A stretch of 64,000 nucleotides of DNA from a virus: positions 1 to 64,000 of IMG/VR virus record IMGVR_UViG_3300008267_000003, one strand, 5' to 3'. Below the pieces are notes generated by a model. The model searched no databases and was not told the origin of the DNA. It was given only the letters and a program-made list of their open reading frames with translations. Below, in pieces: positions 29,701-38,783 of this stretch (its first letter is position 1; the number at the start of each line of letters is the position of its first letter). A program made the position numbers and the translations under genes.

Positions 29701-32700
29701 ATGTTCCACCTTACCCAACCCTATCACCAAAGCAAGCTAAGGATAGTGGTCGTCCAGAATATTCTACTCTGGTGAAACAAGATCAGATCAGAAACTACAC
29801 AATGAGTGATATTCGAAGGATTGAGGATAGAATTTCCAAGCTAGAATATTACTCTCTACTATCTCTTTTGGAAACAAATGCAAGTGACCTTGTAATTCCT
29901 AGCGAAGCAAATAGTTCAATAAACAGATTCAAAAACGGATTCTTTGTAGACTCTTTCTCTACATACGATATTTCAGATGTCAATAATCCCGAATATCTAA
30001 TTACCATAGATCCCATAAAAAGTATAGCTAGACCTCAGCTAGATTCAAGGATGATTGATCTAGTTGCAAATACCTCAGCGTCTTCAAATCTAACATTTAA
30101 GGGTGATTTGGCTACATTGAGCTACACTCAAAAACTCTACACTGAACAACCACTGGCAAATAGACAGAGGAGAGTTACTCAGAGTACATGGAGCTATCAA
30201 GGAGCAATGCAGTTGTTTCCTCCGTACGATAACTTCTACGATACTACAACATCGCAGCTCAATTTTACAATAGATCTTGCAACTCCACTCAATAATCTGA
30301 TCAATGCTATTAATAAGAACCCTAACTTTAAAGCTGGTGGTACTACAATTGCGCAGACGGCTACTGCATGGAATACTGTTTCAACAAATAGAAACGGTTC
30401 TGAAAATCAACAGTCAACTGTAACAACCCAGACTACAACAACACAGAATCAACTATCTGTTGGATCTACGGTTACAAACACACAAGAAATTGGTGATTTT
30501 GTAACGGACTTTAGTCTTAATCCATACATAAGACCTCAGTGGGTTTCTTTTGTTGCTTCAGGTCTGAGACCAGGTACAAAACACTATGTGTATTTTGATA
30601 AACGTCCCGTAAGTAACCTGACTTTACCTGCTCAATTTGACATAGATCTTTTTAATTCGTATGATAAAACCACAGACTTAGATAAAACAAGCTCCACTAC
30701 AGGATACAGTATAATTGGAGATTTGGGTGATGTTCTTGTTGCTAATACACTAGGTATGCTTGCTGGTACATTCTACATCGAAGAGCAAAAGTATTTCTGT
30801 GGAGATAGAGAAGTTCTTCTACTGGATGTTGATGATTATCAATCGGCTGATACGACCATATCAAGAGCTAGCTGTGTCTTTAGTGCTTACAACTTTACTA
30901 AAGACATGGCTACTCTATCTGTAACTACAAAGAAGCCTGGTAACATAACCAATGTATTGCTTTCCAACACAACAACAACCGTTACTACTGCAACCAGGAC
31001 GACAGCACCTCCTCCTGATCCTTTAGCTCAAACTTTTGCAGTAAGTCTTAATGATGGTACAGATGGTATATACATCACGAAAGTAGATTTGTACTTCAAG
31101 CAGAAGGATTCTAACTTTGGACTTGTTGTACAAATAAGAGAAACTGATCCATCATCAGGAGCACCAATCCCTTCCATATTGGCACAGAAGATGGTGCCTT
31201 CAAAATACGTTAATGTCAGTAACAACTCTAGTGCAGTGACGACGGTTATATTTAACAGTCCCGTTTATGTCAGACATGGTCGCGACTATGCTGTTGTGTT
31301 ATTACCAGATGCAGATTCTCCTGAATACATTGCATGGTCTGCAGAAGCAGGTTATCCGGATATATTAACTAACGTTGCCAAGAATAAAGACTGGGGCGAT
31401 GGTAGCTGTTATCTATCTTCTAATGACAAAGTATGGACTCCGTTGATAAACGAAGATATCAAATTCAGAGTGTACTGTGCAGACTTTACTAATAGTCAGT
31501 TTGGAACAGTTGTTTTTGAGAATGATAATATTGAGTTCATGACGATTGCGAATACTCAAGGTTCATTTGAAGTTGGAGAAGCCATTGCTCAAAAGGCGAA
31601 TACATACTTGAGCACACAGTTTGGCAACTCAAGTATTAATTCAAGAGGTTTGTCGGTTATTACAACCACTAATAACATTTCAGGTACGGTAACCATGGAC
31701 GATTACTTGTTAATTGTATATGGTAACAATGCAGTAACAGGTACAGGAACAGTTACAGTTACATCCTCAGACACTACAGTTACTGGATCATCTTCAACAT
31801 TCACTACACAATATGCTGTTGGTGATTTCATTTGCATTAACAACGAACTAAGACAAGTTGTAACTATTGCTAATAATACTCAGTTGACTATCGATGCTCC
31901 TCTATCAAGTGCTGTGACAACAAATACTCATTTATCTGTTACAGAAACGTTCCAAGTTGTTCGTGTTATAACTGCAAACACTACAACTGTTACAATTAAA
32001 AATAAACCAAGATTTACAATCAATAACACTACTGTATTTGCCAGTGCTCAAAAAGTAGTTAGGGGTATTTTATCTCAGAAGGATAATGATGATACTGTTA
32101 TTGTTAAGGATTCTAACGCCTCTAATTCTTCTTTCCTATTCCAAACAGGAAAAACAATTTTTGGTGATCGGAGTCAGTCATCAGCAGTCATATCCAGTAT
32201 TGACAACTCTACTTTCAGTTTCGTAGAGCCTCATATAATGACAAATATCCCTCCTACAACATCAATAACACTTACGCAGAGAGCTGATAGGGTGTCTGGG
32301 GCAGCATCTAACAATGCGATGTCATTTGGAGTATCTAATAAGACAGTAGCAGTATCCCAAATACGATCAAAGAGTAACGAAATTACTCAGCTATCTGGAG
32401 CCAAATCATTCAAACTGTATGCTAGATTGACTCGTAACGCTGATACAGTATTGGTTGCCCCGGTTATCGATGTTAGTCCAGTTAGTATTCTCACTAAGAG
32501 AAATATAATTAACAACAGCGCTGTTGATGAAACCACCTCCTACGGAAATTCGCAGGTTAGATATGTTTCAAGACGTGTTGTACTGGCTGACAAGTTGGAT
32601 GCTGAGGACATGAGAGTTTATCTAACAGCATACAAACCCTCTGGATCCAGTATATTGGTGTATGGTAAGGTATTAAGTGGGGTTGACTCTGAAGACTTTG

Positions 32701-33233
32701 AAAATAAGGATTGGACGCTTCTAGAACAAGTTACGGAAGCTAATCTGTACAGTGACAAGGCAAATGAGTACGATTACATAGAATATGAATACGCTCCTAA
32801 ACTTTCTCCACCATCCTCTACTATTGACGGTAGAGTTCAAACGTATAGTAATACTACGTTAGTTGGTGTGGGTACAGACTTTACTTTACTAGCTGCAAAC
32901 GACCTAGTTAAAATTGTTGGTTTTGATACCAACACCGACTATGAGGTTAATATTGTTAATTCGGTAGCAAACACTACAAGTTTAACTCTTAAGAACGCTC
33001 TTGGTCCTTATTCAAATACAACTGCCACTGGTTTGATTCTTGAAAAGATTACTCAACCTGGAGCCTCGTTCAAGTATGATGCTGGTGATGGAGCTATTTT
33101 AAGATATTATAACTCTTCAGGATCCTTGTATACCGGATACAAAACCTATGCTATCAAGGTTGTGTTGCTCTCTAGCTCAGAACATTTTCCTCCTATACTA
33201 AAGGATATTAGAGCGTTAGCGGTATCTCTATGA
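26724..33233 (+). CDS. Giant baseplate/fibre-attachment protein (DUF4815 type), 2169 aa
   Basis: The N-terminus (MPLDTNLNVAPFYDDYDEEKNFHRVLFRP, seen as MPLDTNLNVAPFYDDYDEEK and FHRVLFRPAVPVQARELTQL) is the DUF4815 signature of large virion proteins in marine T4-like phages. It fills the place of gp9-gp10 between gp8 and the fibres. Long beta-rich repeats, GSGYTTAPSLSI turns and three copies of a module shared with the gene at 22048 (DNA about 28625-28840, 31738-31945, 32821-33030) suggest it reaches outward and anchors fibres. It takes about 10 percent of the window. It overlaps the next gene by four bases. Confidence 0.75.
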   Translation: MPLDTNLNVAPFYDDYDEEKNFHRVLFRPAVPVQARELTQLQSILQNQFERFGDNIYKQGTILKGCTFTFDYNYYYIKILDLQVDGQTAVPSNYVNAYAIHLSSNLQSLVVNSFDGLESQDPDTNMLFVKYLNTGTGDKKTFANSDVVRVFDRNYPVEDITIDSGGTLYSNSDSISFSGGDGSGAAATLITYANGTIRSVTITSQGSGYTTAPSLSITTSTGSGAQFTVKNYIADVTVANSSFSANSTTPTGLGSAATVSDGVIYQKGNFVRVETQTTIIDRFSSEPDGLVLGFNTLESVVNNSVDTTLLDNAQGYSNFTAPGAYRLKLTPSLVVKTKADAAANTEFFSLLEYERGKIVRRRTETEFNSINSKLARRTAEESGDYVVRPFNIYTEEITGNTTHIDVSIGSGVGYVDGYRMEIEDIVRTPIRKGTDTANLASQVISTNYGNYVLINEMLGNFDFTSGGSVNLRNAAATDITDNYGGGPTTPGSLIGTAKIRSFVYHSGNIGTPSATYRLYLYDIALNPGFAFEDVLSVQSGDGTADCVLDDAGAQLQDTDFDSLLFSSGVQAVKQFTNEEFIYRTAANYTFDGTGTAIINLTGSEYFPYTASSPLNDIQTLDFIVVPASNVVSSTTLSGTISTSGNTITGVGTSFISELDQGDYVKFSGDSGFFRIASITSPTTMKVAGAGPASLVSNTYTLAYPKNVPVRLDKGSANVNIDGARQQATIFLGNTLATSVTSKIYHDIQVSSASPKTKTVKKGVFVKLSTSILSAKNKGPWSLGIPDVYSIDAVYVGTGNTYSNTTTNYKNSFELISGQTDNVYKLASLRKRPGGTLSLTSSSCLLVELSCFTHGSGYYISTESYPVNDSNTYNANTEIRTQDIPNHVSPKSGITINLRDAIDFRPIVSNTANVNANTVAGATIDPSGTNTLTGTLYFPTPNKDFEAEIEHYLRRADRVILDQFGQISIVEGVPSENPEPPKAPDTGMSLGTVHVPPYPTLSPKQAKDSGRPEYSTLVKQDQIRNYTMSDIRRIEDRISKLEYYSLLSLLETNASDLVIPSEANSSINRFKNGFFVDSFSTYDISDVNNPEYLITIDPIKSIARPQLDSRMIDLVANTSASSNLTFKGDLATLSYTQKLYTEQPLANRQRRVTQSTWSYQGAMQLFPPYDNFYDTTTSQLNFTIDLATPLNNLINAINKNPNFKAGGTTIAQTATAWNTVSTNRNGSENQQSTVTTQTTTTQNQLSVGSTVTNTQEIGDFVTDFSLNPYIRPQWVSFVASGLRPGTKHYVYFDKRPVSNLTLPAQFDIDLFNSYDKTTDLDKTSSTTGYSIIGDLGDVLVANTLGMLAGTFYIEEQKYFCGDREVLLLDVDDYQSADTTISRASCVFSAYNFTKDMATLSVTTKKPGNITNVLLSNTTTTVTTATRTTAPPPDPLAQTFAVSLNDGTDGIYITKVDLYFKQKDSNFGLVVQIRETDPSSGAPIPSILAQKMVPSKYVNVSNNSSAVTTVIFNSPVYVRHGRDYAVVLLPDADSPEYIAWSAEAGYPDILTNVAKNKDWGDGSCYLSSNDKVWTPLINEDIKFRVYCADFTNSQFGTVVFENDNIEFMTIANTQGSFEVGEAIAQKANTYLSTQFGNSSINSRGLSVITTTNNISGTVTMDDYLLIVYGNNAVTGTGTVTVTSSDTTVTGSSSTFTTQYAVGDFICINNELRQVVTIANNTQLTIDAPLSSAVTTNTHLSVTETFQVVRVITANTTTVTIKNKPRFTINNTTVFASAQKVVRGILSQKDNDDTVIVKDSNASNSSFLFQTGKTIFGDRSQSSAVISSIDNSTFSFVEPHIMTNIPPTTSITLTQRADRVSGAASNNAMSFGVSNKTVAVSQIRSKSNEITQLSGAKSFKLYARLTRNADTVLVAPVIDVSPVSILTKRNIINNSAVDETTSYGNSQVRYVSRRVVLADKLDAEDMRVYLTAYKPSGSSILVYGKVLSGVDSEDFENKDWTLLEQVTEANLYSDKANEYDYIEYEYAPKLSPPSSTIDGRVQTYSNTTLVGVGTDFTLLAANDLVKIVGFDTNTDYEVNIVNSVANTTSLTLKNALGPYSNTTATGLILEKITQPGASFKYDAGDGAILRYYNSSGSLYTGYKTYAIKVVLLSSSEHFPPILKDIRALAVSL

Positions 33234-33457
33234 CAATAAAGACTGAGATTGAGGGTTTCATAAGAGACCCAAAAAATAGTGCTCTAATAAATACAAATGC
33301 TACTGCTTACGTTCAATACAAAGAAAAGCGTAAGCAGCACCAGGATTACAGCACCCTAAAGAATGAAGTGGATAGTCTCAAGGAAGATTTAGGAAGTATA
33401 AAAACCATGTTACAAATTTTAATCCAAAGAGAGAATAATGGCTCTACCAACCGCTAA
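33230..33457 (+). CDS. Small coiled-coil protein of the fibre region
   Basis: A 75-residue protein with a C-terminal heptad region (YSTLKNEVDSLKEDLGSIKTML), probably a trimeric coiled coil. It lies between the giant baseplate protein and the first fibre and overlaps both, suggesting a connector or chaperone. No family is assigned. Confidence 0.65.
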   Translation: MTIKTEIEGFIRDPKNSALINTNATAYVQYKEKRKQHQDYSTLKNEVDSLKEDLGSIKTMLQILIQRENNGSTNR

Positions 33458-34529
33458 TTTAAATACATCAACTGATACGTTCCTCAATTGGTTTGATAAA
33501 ACTAATACGCTGCTTGATGCGTATTCCACTACGATTATAACTACAGCTGCTAATTCCTCTGGTGGTACAACAACTGGTAATGCTAGTCTTATTGGTATTT
33601 TCAATTCGAATACTGTTGCTGTAGGAACAGCGTTGAGAGGTGGTAACGTTACAACCAGCGCAGTGCTGACAGTGTCTAGTAACCTGTCAATTTCTGGTAA
33701 TACAATTTTTACCGGTAATGCTGATTTCTCTAATGACATATCCATCTCAGGTAATGCTGTTGTTACAGGTGCTTTGATTATCACTGGTGATATTACTGTA
33801 TCTGGATCGTTCTCTAAAGACACTGGAAATACTAACTTCAACAGTGGTGTATTGTTCATTGACTCGGTTAATAACCGCATTGGTATTAATAACACAGCTC
33901 CTGGTGTAGCTCTACGAGTTACTGGAGCTACTGACATCACAACTACTGCTAATGTTCAAGGAAACACCACTTTGGGTGGAACATTGTCAACAAATGGTGC
34001 TGCCAGTTTCTCTAACACTATGACTGTTGCTGGAAATACAACAATCACGAAAGACTTTGTTACCAACGCAAACACATATCTATCTGCTAATTTGTTTGTG
34101 ATTGCTGGAAGCTCAGTATCTGTAAATGCTCCTGCAACATTTACAGCTAACGTTGTTGTAGAAGAAAATACAACACTCCAAAGCAATGTTAGTATAGGTA
34201 ATATAGTTAATTTTGGTGTATCAAATTCAGACTTAGGAAGTAATACAACAAGTTATCTGACTCTGGTAAGCTTCCCCAAATCATCTCACAAAGGTGGTAA
34301 GTTTGTAATTAACATGAGCAGAGCAAATACTTCTCAGATGTCAGAGATGCTTCTTACTCATGATTCTAACGATAACACAAATATTACTGTATTCGGTACT
34401 GTTGTTTGCCCAACAACAACAGGTGAACTTGGTTCAATTACCGCAGCTATAAATAATGCTAATGTAGAATTACAAATACAACAAACCAATGCAAATACAG
34501 CTGTAAAAATTATAGCTCAACTATTCTAA
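33438..34529 (+). CDS. Tail-fibre protein with repeated beta modules
   Basis: The 363-residue protein is Ser/Thr/Asn-rich, with repeats of the form VNNRIGINNTAPGVALRVTG followed by TANVQGNTTLGGTL. Such repeats form long triple-stranded fibres. It starts MALPTANLNTSTDTFLNWFD, a typical fibre N-terminus, and overlaps the upstream gene by 20 bases. The same repeat unit recurs several times in the next gene, so the two are related. Confidence 0.75.
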   Translation: MALPTANLNTSTDTFLNWFDKTNTLLDAYSTTIITTAANSSGGTTTGNASLIGIFNSNTVAVGTALRGGNVTTSAVLTVSSNLSISGNTIFTGNADFSNDISISGNAVVTGALIITGDITVSGSFSKDTGNTNFNSGVLFIDSVNNRIGINNTAPGVALRVTGATDITTTANVQGNTTLGGTLSTNGAASFSNTMTVAGNTTITKDFVTNANTYLSANLFVIAGSSVSVNAPATFTANVVVEENTTLQSNVSIGNIVNFGVSNSDLGSNTTSYLTLVSFPKSSHKGGKFVINMSRANTSQMSEMLLTHDSNDNTNITVFGTVVCPTTTGELGSITAAINNANVELQIQQTNANTAVKIIAQLF

Positions 34530-34539
34530 CGGAATTTGA

Positions 34540-36906
34540 ATGGCTACCGCAAACACAAGATTTAAAACGCATTATGGATTACAAGCAAACTCAAACAGTT
34601 TTGTTGATGGTGACTTTACCATCAATGGTGATCTAGCCGTAAACGGTAGTATTGCTTTTCAAACCTTATCTGGACTTTCAGGCGACTTTTTTCCAAATGA
34701 AGATCAAAAGGCACTAGGCAATTCTTCACTCAGATGGAATCTTAGTGCATTTACAGCTAACGTAGGATCGACGTTTAATGTTGTTGGTGCCGCACAGATG
34801 GCTAACTCGCTTCAGGTAACCGGCCCTGTTACATTATCAAACACAATTGTTGTTACCGGAACTGCCAACGTTGTTGGATTCAATGCATCCGGTACTGCTA
34901 ATATATCTCAGAATTTTAACGTAGGTGGGTCTGCTAATGTTGGTGGCTATATCAACGCTGGTGGTAATGCTACGTTTGCATGTTCAATATTTAATCTAAC
35001 CACAAACAACACGTCAAACACTCTTACTATAAATGCAGCAAATGTAAACATTGATACAGGAGTGTTCTTTGTTGATGCTGTTAATAATAGAGTTGGTATT
35101 AATAATGCCGCTCCTGGTGTTGCTCTAAGAGTGACGGGAGATGTTGATGTATCAGGTGTTGCTAATATTCAAAGCGGAATGGTTATTGGTAATACGTTTA
35201 GTGTTACTGGAAATGTTTCTTTCGTGAATGGTTTGATTACGGCAAATCCTTCAGCTATAACAACAGGTTCTGCTAATCTCAACATAGACTCTGGTGTATT
35301 TTTTGTCGACTCGGTAAACAATAGAGTAGGAGTTAATAACACAGCTCCTGAATCAACATTGAGAGTGACTGGTGATGTTGATATTTCAACCACAGCAAAT
35401 GTTCAAGGGGATACAAACCTAAGAGGTAATCTAACGGTTAATGGTTCTGTAACCGTGCCTAATACAATTGCTGTTGGTAATACAACCGTAACTGGATTTA
35501 TCAATACATCATCAACAGCTAACGTTGGTGGTGCTGTAACACTACGAAGCACTCTAACTGTAAATGGTGCTGCAACCGTTGCAAATACATTAGCGGTTGG
35601 TAACACAGAGCTCACTGGTTATATTAACGTATCATCAACCGCAAATGTTGGTGGTGCTGCTACACTGAGAACTACTTTAACCGTAGATGGAAATTCCTCC
35701 ATATCAAACGGCCTGATTGTTTCAACAGTAAACAGTACAGCAAACTCTATCCAGTTTGGTGCAGGCAATGTTACGTTTGACACATCCGTTCTATTTGTAG
35801 ATTCTGTAAACAATCGTGTTGGTATCAACAATACAGTACCTTCTGTGGCACTAAGAGTAACAGGTGATGTAGATATTTCTGCATCAGCAAATGTACAAGG
35901 TCTCTTAACTGCTCGTGGTGGTCTTACAGTCAATGGTGTGTTAACCATAGCTAACACAGTGCTTGTTGGTAATACAGATATTGTTGGATTCATGAATGTA
36001 ACATCAACTGCTAACATTGGTGGTGCAACGAATCTAAGAAGCACTCTTGTGGTAAACGGTGCAGCCACAATTGCAAACACAATATCTGTTGGTAATACTG
36101 AGATTACTGGATACATCAACGCAACGTCTACAGCAAATGTTGGCGGTGCTACTAACTTAAGAAGTACATTGACAGTCAATGGTGCTGTTACAGTAGGCAA
36201 TACTCTTGCAGTAGGAAACACAACAATTACTGGTACAGCTAATGTATCAGGTAATGTTGGTTTAGTTGGATCGCTAATGACTGTGACCGACGATCAAAAA
36301 GTTACTATTGGCGCTGCAAATCTAGCTGTTGACACAAACGTACTTTTTGTAGATGCTACAAATAATAGAATTGGTATTAACAATTCAGCACCTACTGTAT
36401 CATTAACAATCACAGCCACAGATGGTATTCAAATTCCAGTCGGTAATACCACTCAACGCCCAACAGGTGCTGTAGGATTGTTTAGGTTTAATAATGAACT
36501 AACTAAGCCTGAGGTGTATTACAACAGTTCATGGAATACGTTTATTACATCAGGAGAGTTGGTAGGTAATTCAGAACCAATTCCAAATACACTAGCGTTC
36601 CGTGATACCAATGCTGATATATACGCAAATAATTTCTACTCAATATCTGACGTAGTTTTAAAAGAAAATATACATAATATTAACGACCCATTAAAGATTC
36701 TTTCACTAACGGGTAAAGAGTACAATTTTAAAGGAGCATCTAGAAAGCAGTATGGATTTGTTGCTCAAGATGTGGAAAAGATTATACCAGAAATTGTAGA
36801 TAAAAAAGGATCGCTAAAGGCTATCAACTACATTCAAATCATAGCTATGCTAGTCGAGACAGTCAAGCACTTGGATAAGAGAATCAGTGACCTGGAGCGT
36901 GACTGA
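34540..36906 (+). CDS. Tail fibre with C-terminal peptidase S74 chaperone
   Basis: The 788-residue fibre has repeats of VNNRVGINNxAPxxxLRVTG and STANVGGAxxLRSTLTVNG, then a peptidase S74 intramolecular chaperone (about residues 702-788). The Ser703-Asp704 and Lys708 of SDVVLKENI match the self-cleavage dyad, and GFVAQDVEKIIPEIV follows. These chaperones trimerise the fibre and then cut themselves off. It begins ten bases after its neighbour and ends just before the RCC1 genes. Confidence 0.85.
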   Translation: MATANTRFKTHYGLQANSNSFVDGDFTINGDLAVNGSIAFQTLSGLSGDFFPNEDQKALGNSSLRWNLSAFTANVGSTFNVVGAAQMANSLQVTGPVTLSNTIVVTGTANVVGFNASGTANISQNFNVGGSANVGGYINAGGNATFACSIFNLTTNNTSNTLTINAANVNIDTGVFFVDAVNNRVGINNAAPGVALRVTGDVDVSGVANIQSGMVIGNTFSVTGNVSFVNGLITANPSAITTGSANLNIDSGVFFVDSVNNRVGVNNTAPESTLRVTGDVDISTTANVQGDTNLRGNLTVNGSVTVPNTIAVGNTTVTGFINTSSTANVGGAVTLRSTLTVNGAATVANTLAVGNTELTGYINVSSTANVGGAATLRTTLTVDGNSSISNGLIVSTVNSTANSIQFGAGNVTFDTSVLFVDSVNNRVGINNTVPSVALRVTGDVDISASANVQGLLTARGGLTVNGVLTIANTVLVGNTDIVGFMNVTSTANIGGATNLRSTLVVNGAATIANTISVGNTEITGYINATSTANVGGATNLRSTLTVNGAVTVGNTLAVGNTTITGTANVSGNVGLVGSLMTVTDDQKVTIGAANLAVDTNVLFVDATNNRIGINNSAPTVSLTITATDGIQIPVGNTTQRPTGAVGLFRFNNELTKPEVYYNSSWNTFITSGELVGNSEPIPNTLAFRDTNADIYANNFYSISDVVLKENIHNINDPLKILSLTGKEYNFKGASRKQYGFVAQDVEKIIPEIVDKKGSLKAINYIQIIAMLVETVKHLDKRISDLERD

Positions 36907-38126
36907 TGGCGTATGGTACTAAATGTGGTGAAAACATAACAAATATTTTCCTCACAGAAGAAGAGTTGTTAGATTCTGTTACATTGGGTCATATTTTTGC
37001 AACCAGAAATTTGGCGGGGTACGTAGCTGATGATATTACTGGGTATACTTATGGTGTAGAAAGTATAGCTAAGGGCTCGACTAGTAGCCACCTTGCTTTT
37101 TTCCAATGTTTTCCAGACACCGGTGCTTCTTCTGTTTATAGAATAGGAATCACAGGTTGTAATGAACACGGACAACTTGGTAACCTTAGCACTGTATCAT
37201 GTAAAGCAGAAGTAACTATTAATCCGGTAACAAATCCTATTGATTGCTTGGACCATGTGTGTGCTGCAATGGGGTCGGCTCACACTCTTTCCGTCAAAGT
37301 TGACGGTTCTTTGTGGGCCTGGGGTAGAAACAACTGTAACCAGCTTGGCGAAGCTACAACAATATCAAGGAGCTCCCCTGTTCAAGTATCACTAAGTGGG
37401 TGGAAGAGGGTTGCAGGAGGAGAGTTTAGCTCCTTTGCAATCTCTAGTAATAACAGCCTATATGCCTGGGGTGATTCCAGATATGGTCAATCCGGAATAC
37501 CTTCCGTATCAACTTCATCATTATCTACTCCAACTTTTGTTGGTAGTGGATATAAGTGTGTGTCTGCGGGTTCTGGATTTGCGGTTGCATTGAAGACAGA
37601 CAATACCCTTTGGGTATGGGGTAATAATCCTGATGGACGGCTAGGTCTTGGTGACACTATAAACCGTAGTTCTCCTGTTCAAATATGCCCTAACAAGTTG
37701 TGGAAAAAAGTGAGTGCAGGACCTACTCAAGTTGCGGCTATAGATATGGATGGAAATATATATGTGTGGGGATATAATTGTAGGAATAACCTTGGTCTTG
37801 GTATAACTACTGCTCAATGTATCAGCTGCCCTGTACAGCTTACATCGCCACTCAGGTGGAGAGATGTGTCTATAAATAATCAAGCTGCTAGTGGAATTAC
37901 AACTGAAGGTGCTATATATGTGTGGGGCTCAAACTCCAACAACATGCTGGGTCTTGGTTGTTTTGATACGGCATTCATTGCAACAAGTCCAACTATTCTA
38001 TTCAGGCCGACGGGTGTAAGTGACAATTGTCCTGTACCATGGCAGTATAATGATGTGGAAGCTGTAAATGTTAGTACAGATAATATATCTTTCCTTACAA
38101 AAAAAATGCACTATATTTCATATTAA
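36906..38126 (+). CDS. RCC1-repeat adhesin (Cys-rich), copy 1
   Basis: The 406-residue protein carries at least five RCC1-type blades (for example LWAWGRNNCNQLG, LYAWGDSRYGQSG, LWVWGNNPDGRLG, IYVWGYNCRNNLG, IYVWGSNSNNMLG), the signature of a seven-bladed propeller. It is rich in Cys compared with the fibres before it, which have almost none. The N-terminal 60 residues look like a virion anchor. It is the first of three RCC1 proteins and overlaps the S74 fibre by one base. Likely a receptor-binding protein. Confidence 0.8.
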   Translation: MAYGTKCGENITNIFLTEEELLDSVTLGHIFATRNLAGYVADDITGYTYGVESIAKGSTSSHLAFFQCFPDTGASSVYRIGITGCNEHGQLGNLSTVSCKAEVTINPVTNPIDCLDHVCAAMGSAHTLSVKVDGSLWAWGRNNCNQLGEATTISRSSPVQVSLSGWKRVAGGEFSSFAISSNNSLYAWGDSRYGQSGIPSVSTSSLSTPTFVGSGYKCVSAGSGFAVALKTDNTLWVWGNNPDGRLGLGDTINRSSPVQICPNKLWKKVSAGPTQVAAIDMDGNIYVWGYNCRNNLGLGITTAQCISCPVQLTSPLRWRDVSINNQAASGITTEGAIYVWGSNSNNMLGLGCFDTAFIATSPTILFRPTGVSDNCPVPWQYNDVEAVNVSTDNISFLTKKMHYISY

Positions 38127-38150
38127 AGAATTAATTAGGAGTTCTACTTA

Positions 38151-38783
38151 ATGTACGTAATTACTCAGCATAATAAAATACTACTTGGTCCGGTGGAGTG
38201 GAATGCGTCATATATAGCATCTGTTCTCCAGAACGATCTTGATCTATCGCAGCGACCTACGGTACTACCATCAGATATGTTTAAAGTACCCTATTACATC
38301 CTACCTGAAATATATGTAAGAAATGCTGTTGTGAATAAACCAGAATACAACCCTAAAATTCAAAAGTTTGGTGGAACTACATGGACATTTGATGAGAACA
38401 ACGGGTATGCATCACACACCATAATAGATAAAGAGCTAGACGAGGTTAAGGGTGAACTTAAAAATGCAGTAGCTGCTAAGAGATGGGATAAAGAACAAGC
38501 TGGTACTACTGCTTCAATTAACAATCAAGATATTAGTATACCAACATCACGAGATCAAAGACGTGTTTACACGGATAAATTATTGGCTATGCGGGATGAA
38601 GATACATCTATGTGGAAATTTGAAGAGACATGGATATCTCTCACCAAACAGAATTTATTAGAGATTGTTAGAGCTATAGATACATCGGTTCAAGGTGCAT
38701 TTGATTGGGAAATTGAAAAGTGTAGTGAAATTGATTCATGCACCACACTTCAGCAGCTGGATCAAGTAAATTTAGATGGCTAA
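38151..38783 (+). CDS. Tail-fibre assembly-type protein (DUF4376-like)
   Basis: The 210-residue protein has AAKRWDKEQAGTTASINNQDI followed by ISIPTSRDQRRVYTDKLLAM (given as two motifs), the pattern of DUF4376 proteins next to tail fibres, often annotated as tail-fibre assembly or small virion proteins. AGGAG lies before the start. It sits between two RCC1 adhesin genes and overlaps the second by eight bases, suggesting it helps one of them fold or attach. Confidence 0.65.
   Translation: MYVITQHNKILLGPVEWNASYIASVLQNDLDLSQRPTVLPSDMFKVPYYILPEIYVRNAVVNKPEYNPKIQKFGGTTWTFDENNGYASHTIIDKELDEVKGELKNAVAAKRWDKEQAGTTASINNQDISIPTSRDQRRVYTDKLLAMRDEDTSMWKFEETWISLTKQNLLEIVRAIDTSVQGAFDWEIEKCSEIDSCTTLQQLDQVNLDG

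Noticed and set aside
33419-36221. Long minus-strand open frames opposite the fibre genes
   Set aside because: Thr/Ser/Asn-rich repeats avoid stop codons on the other strand; the frames lack ribosome sites and have low-complexity Val/Leu/Pro composition.
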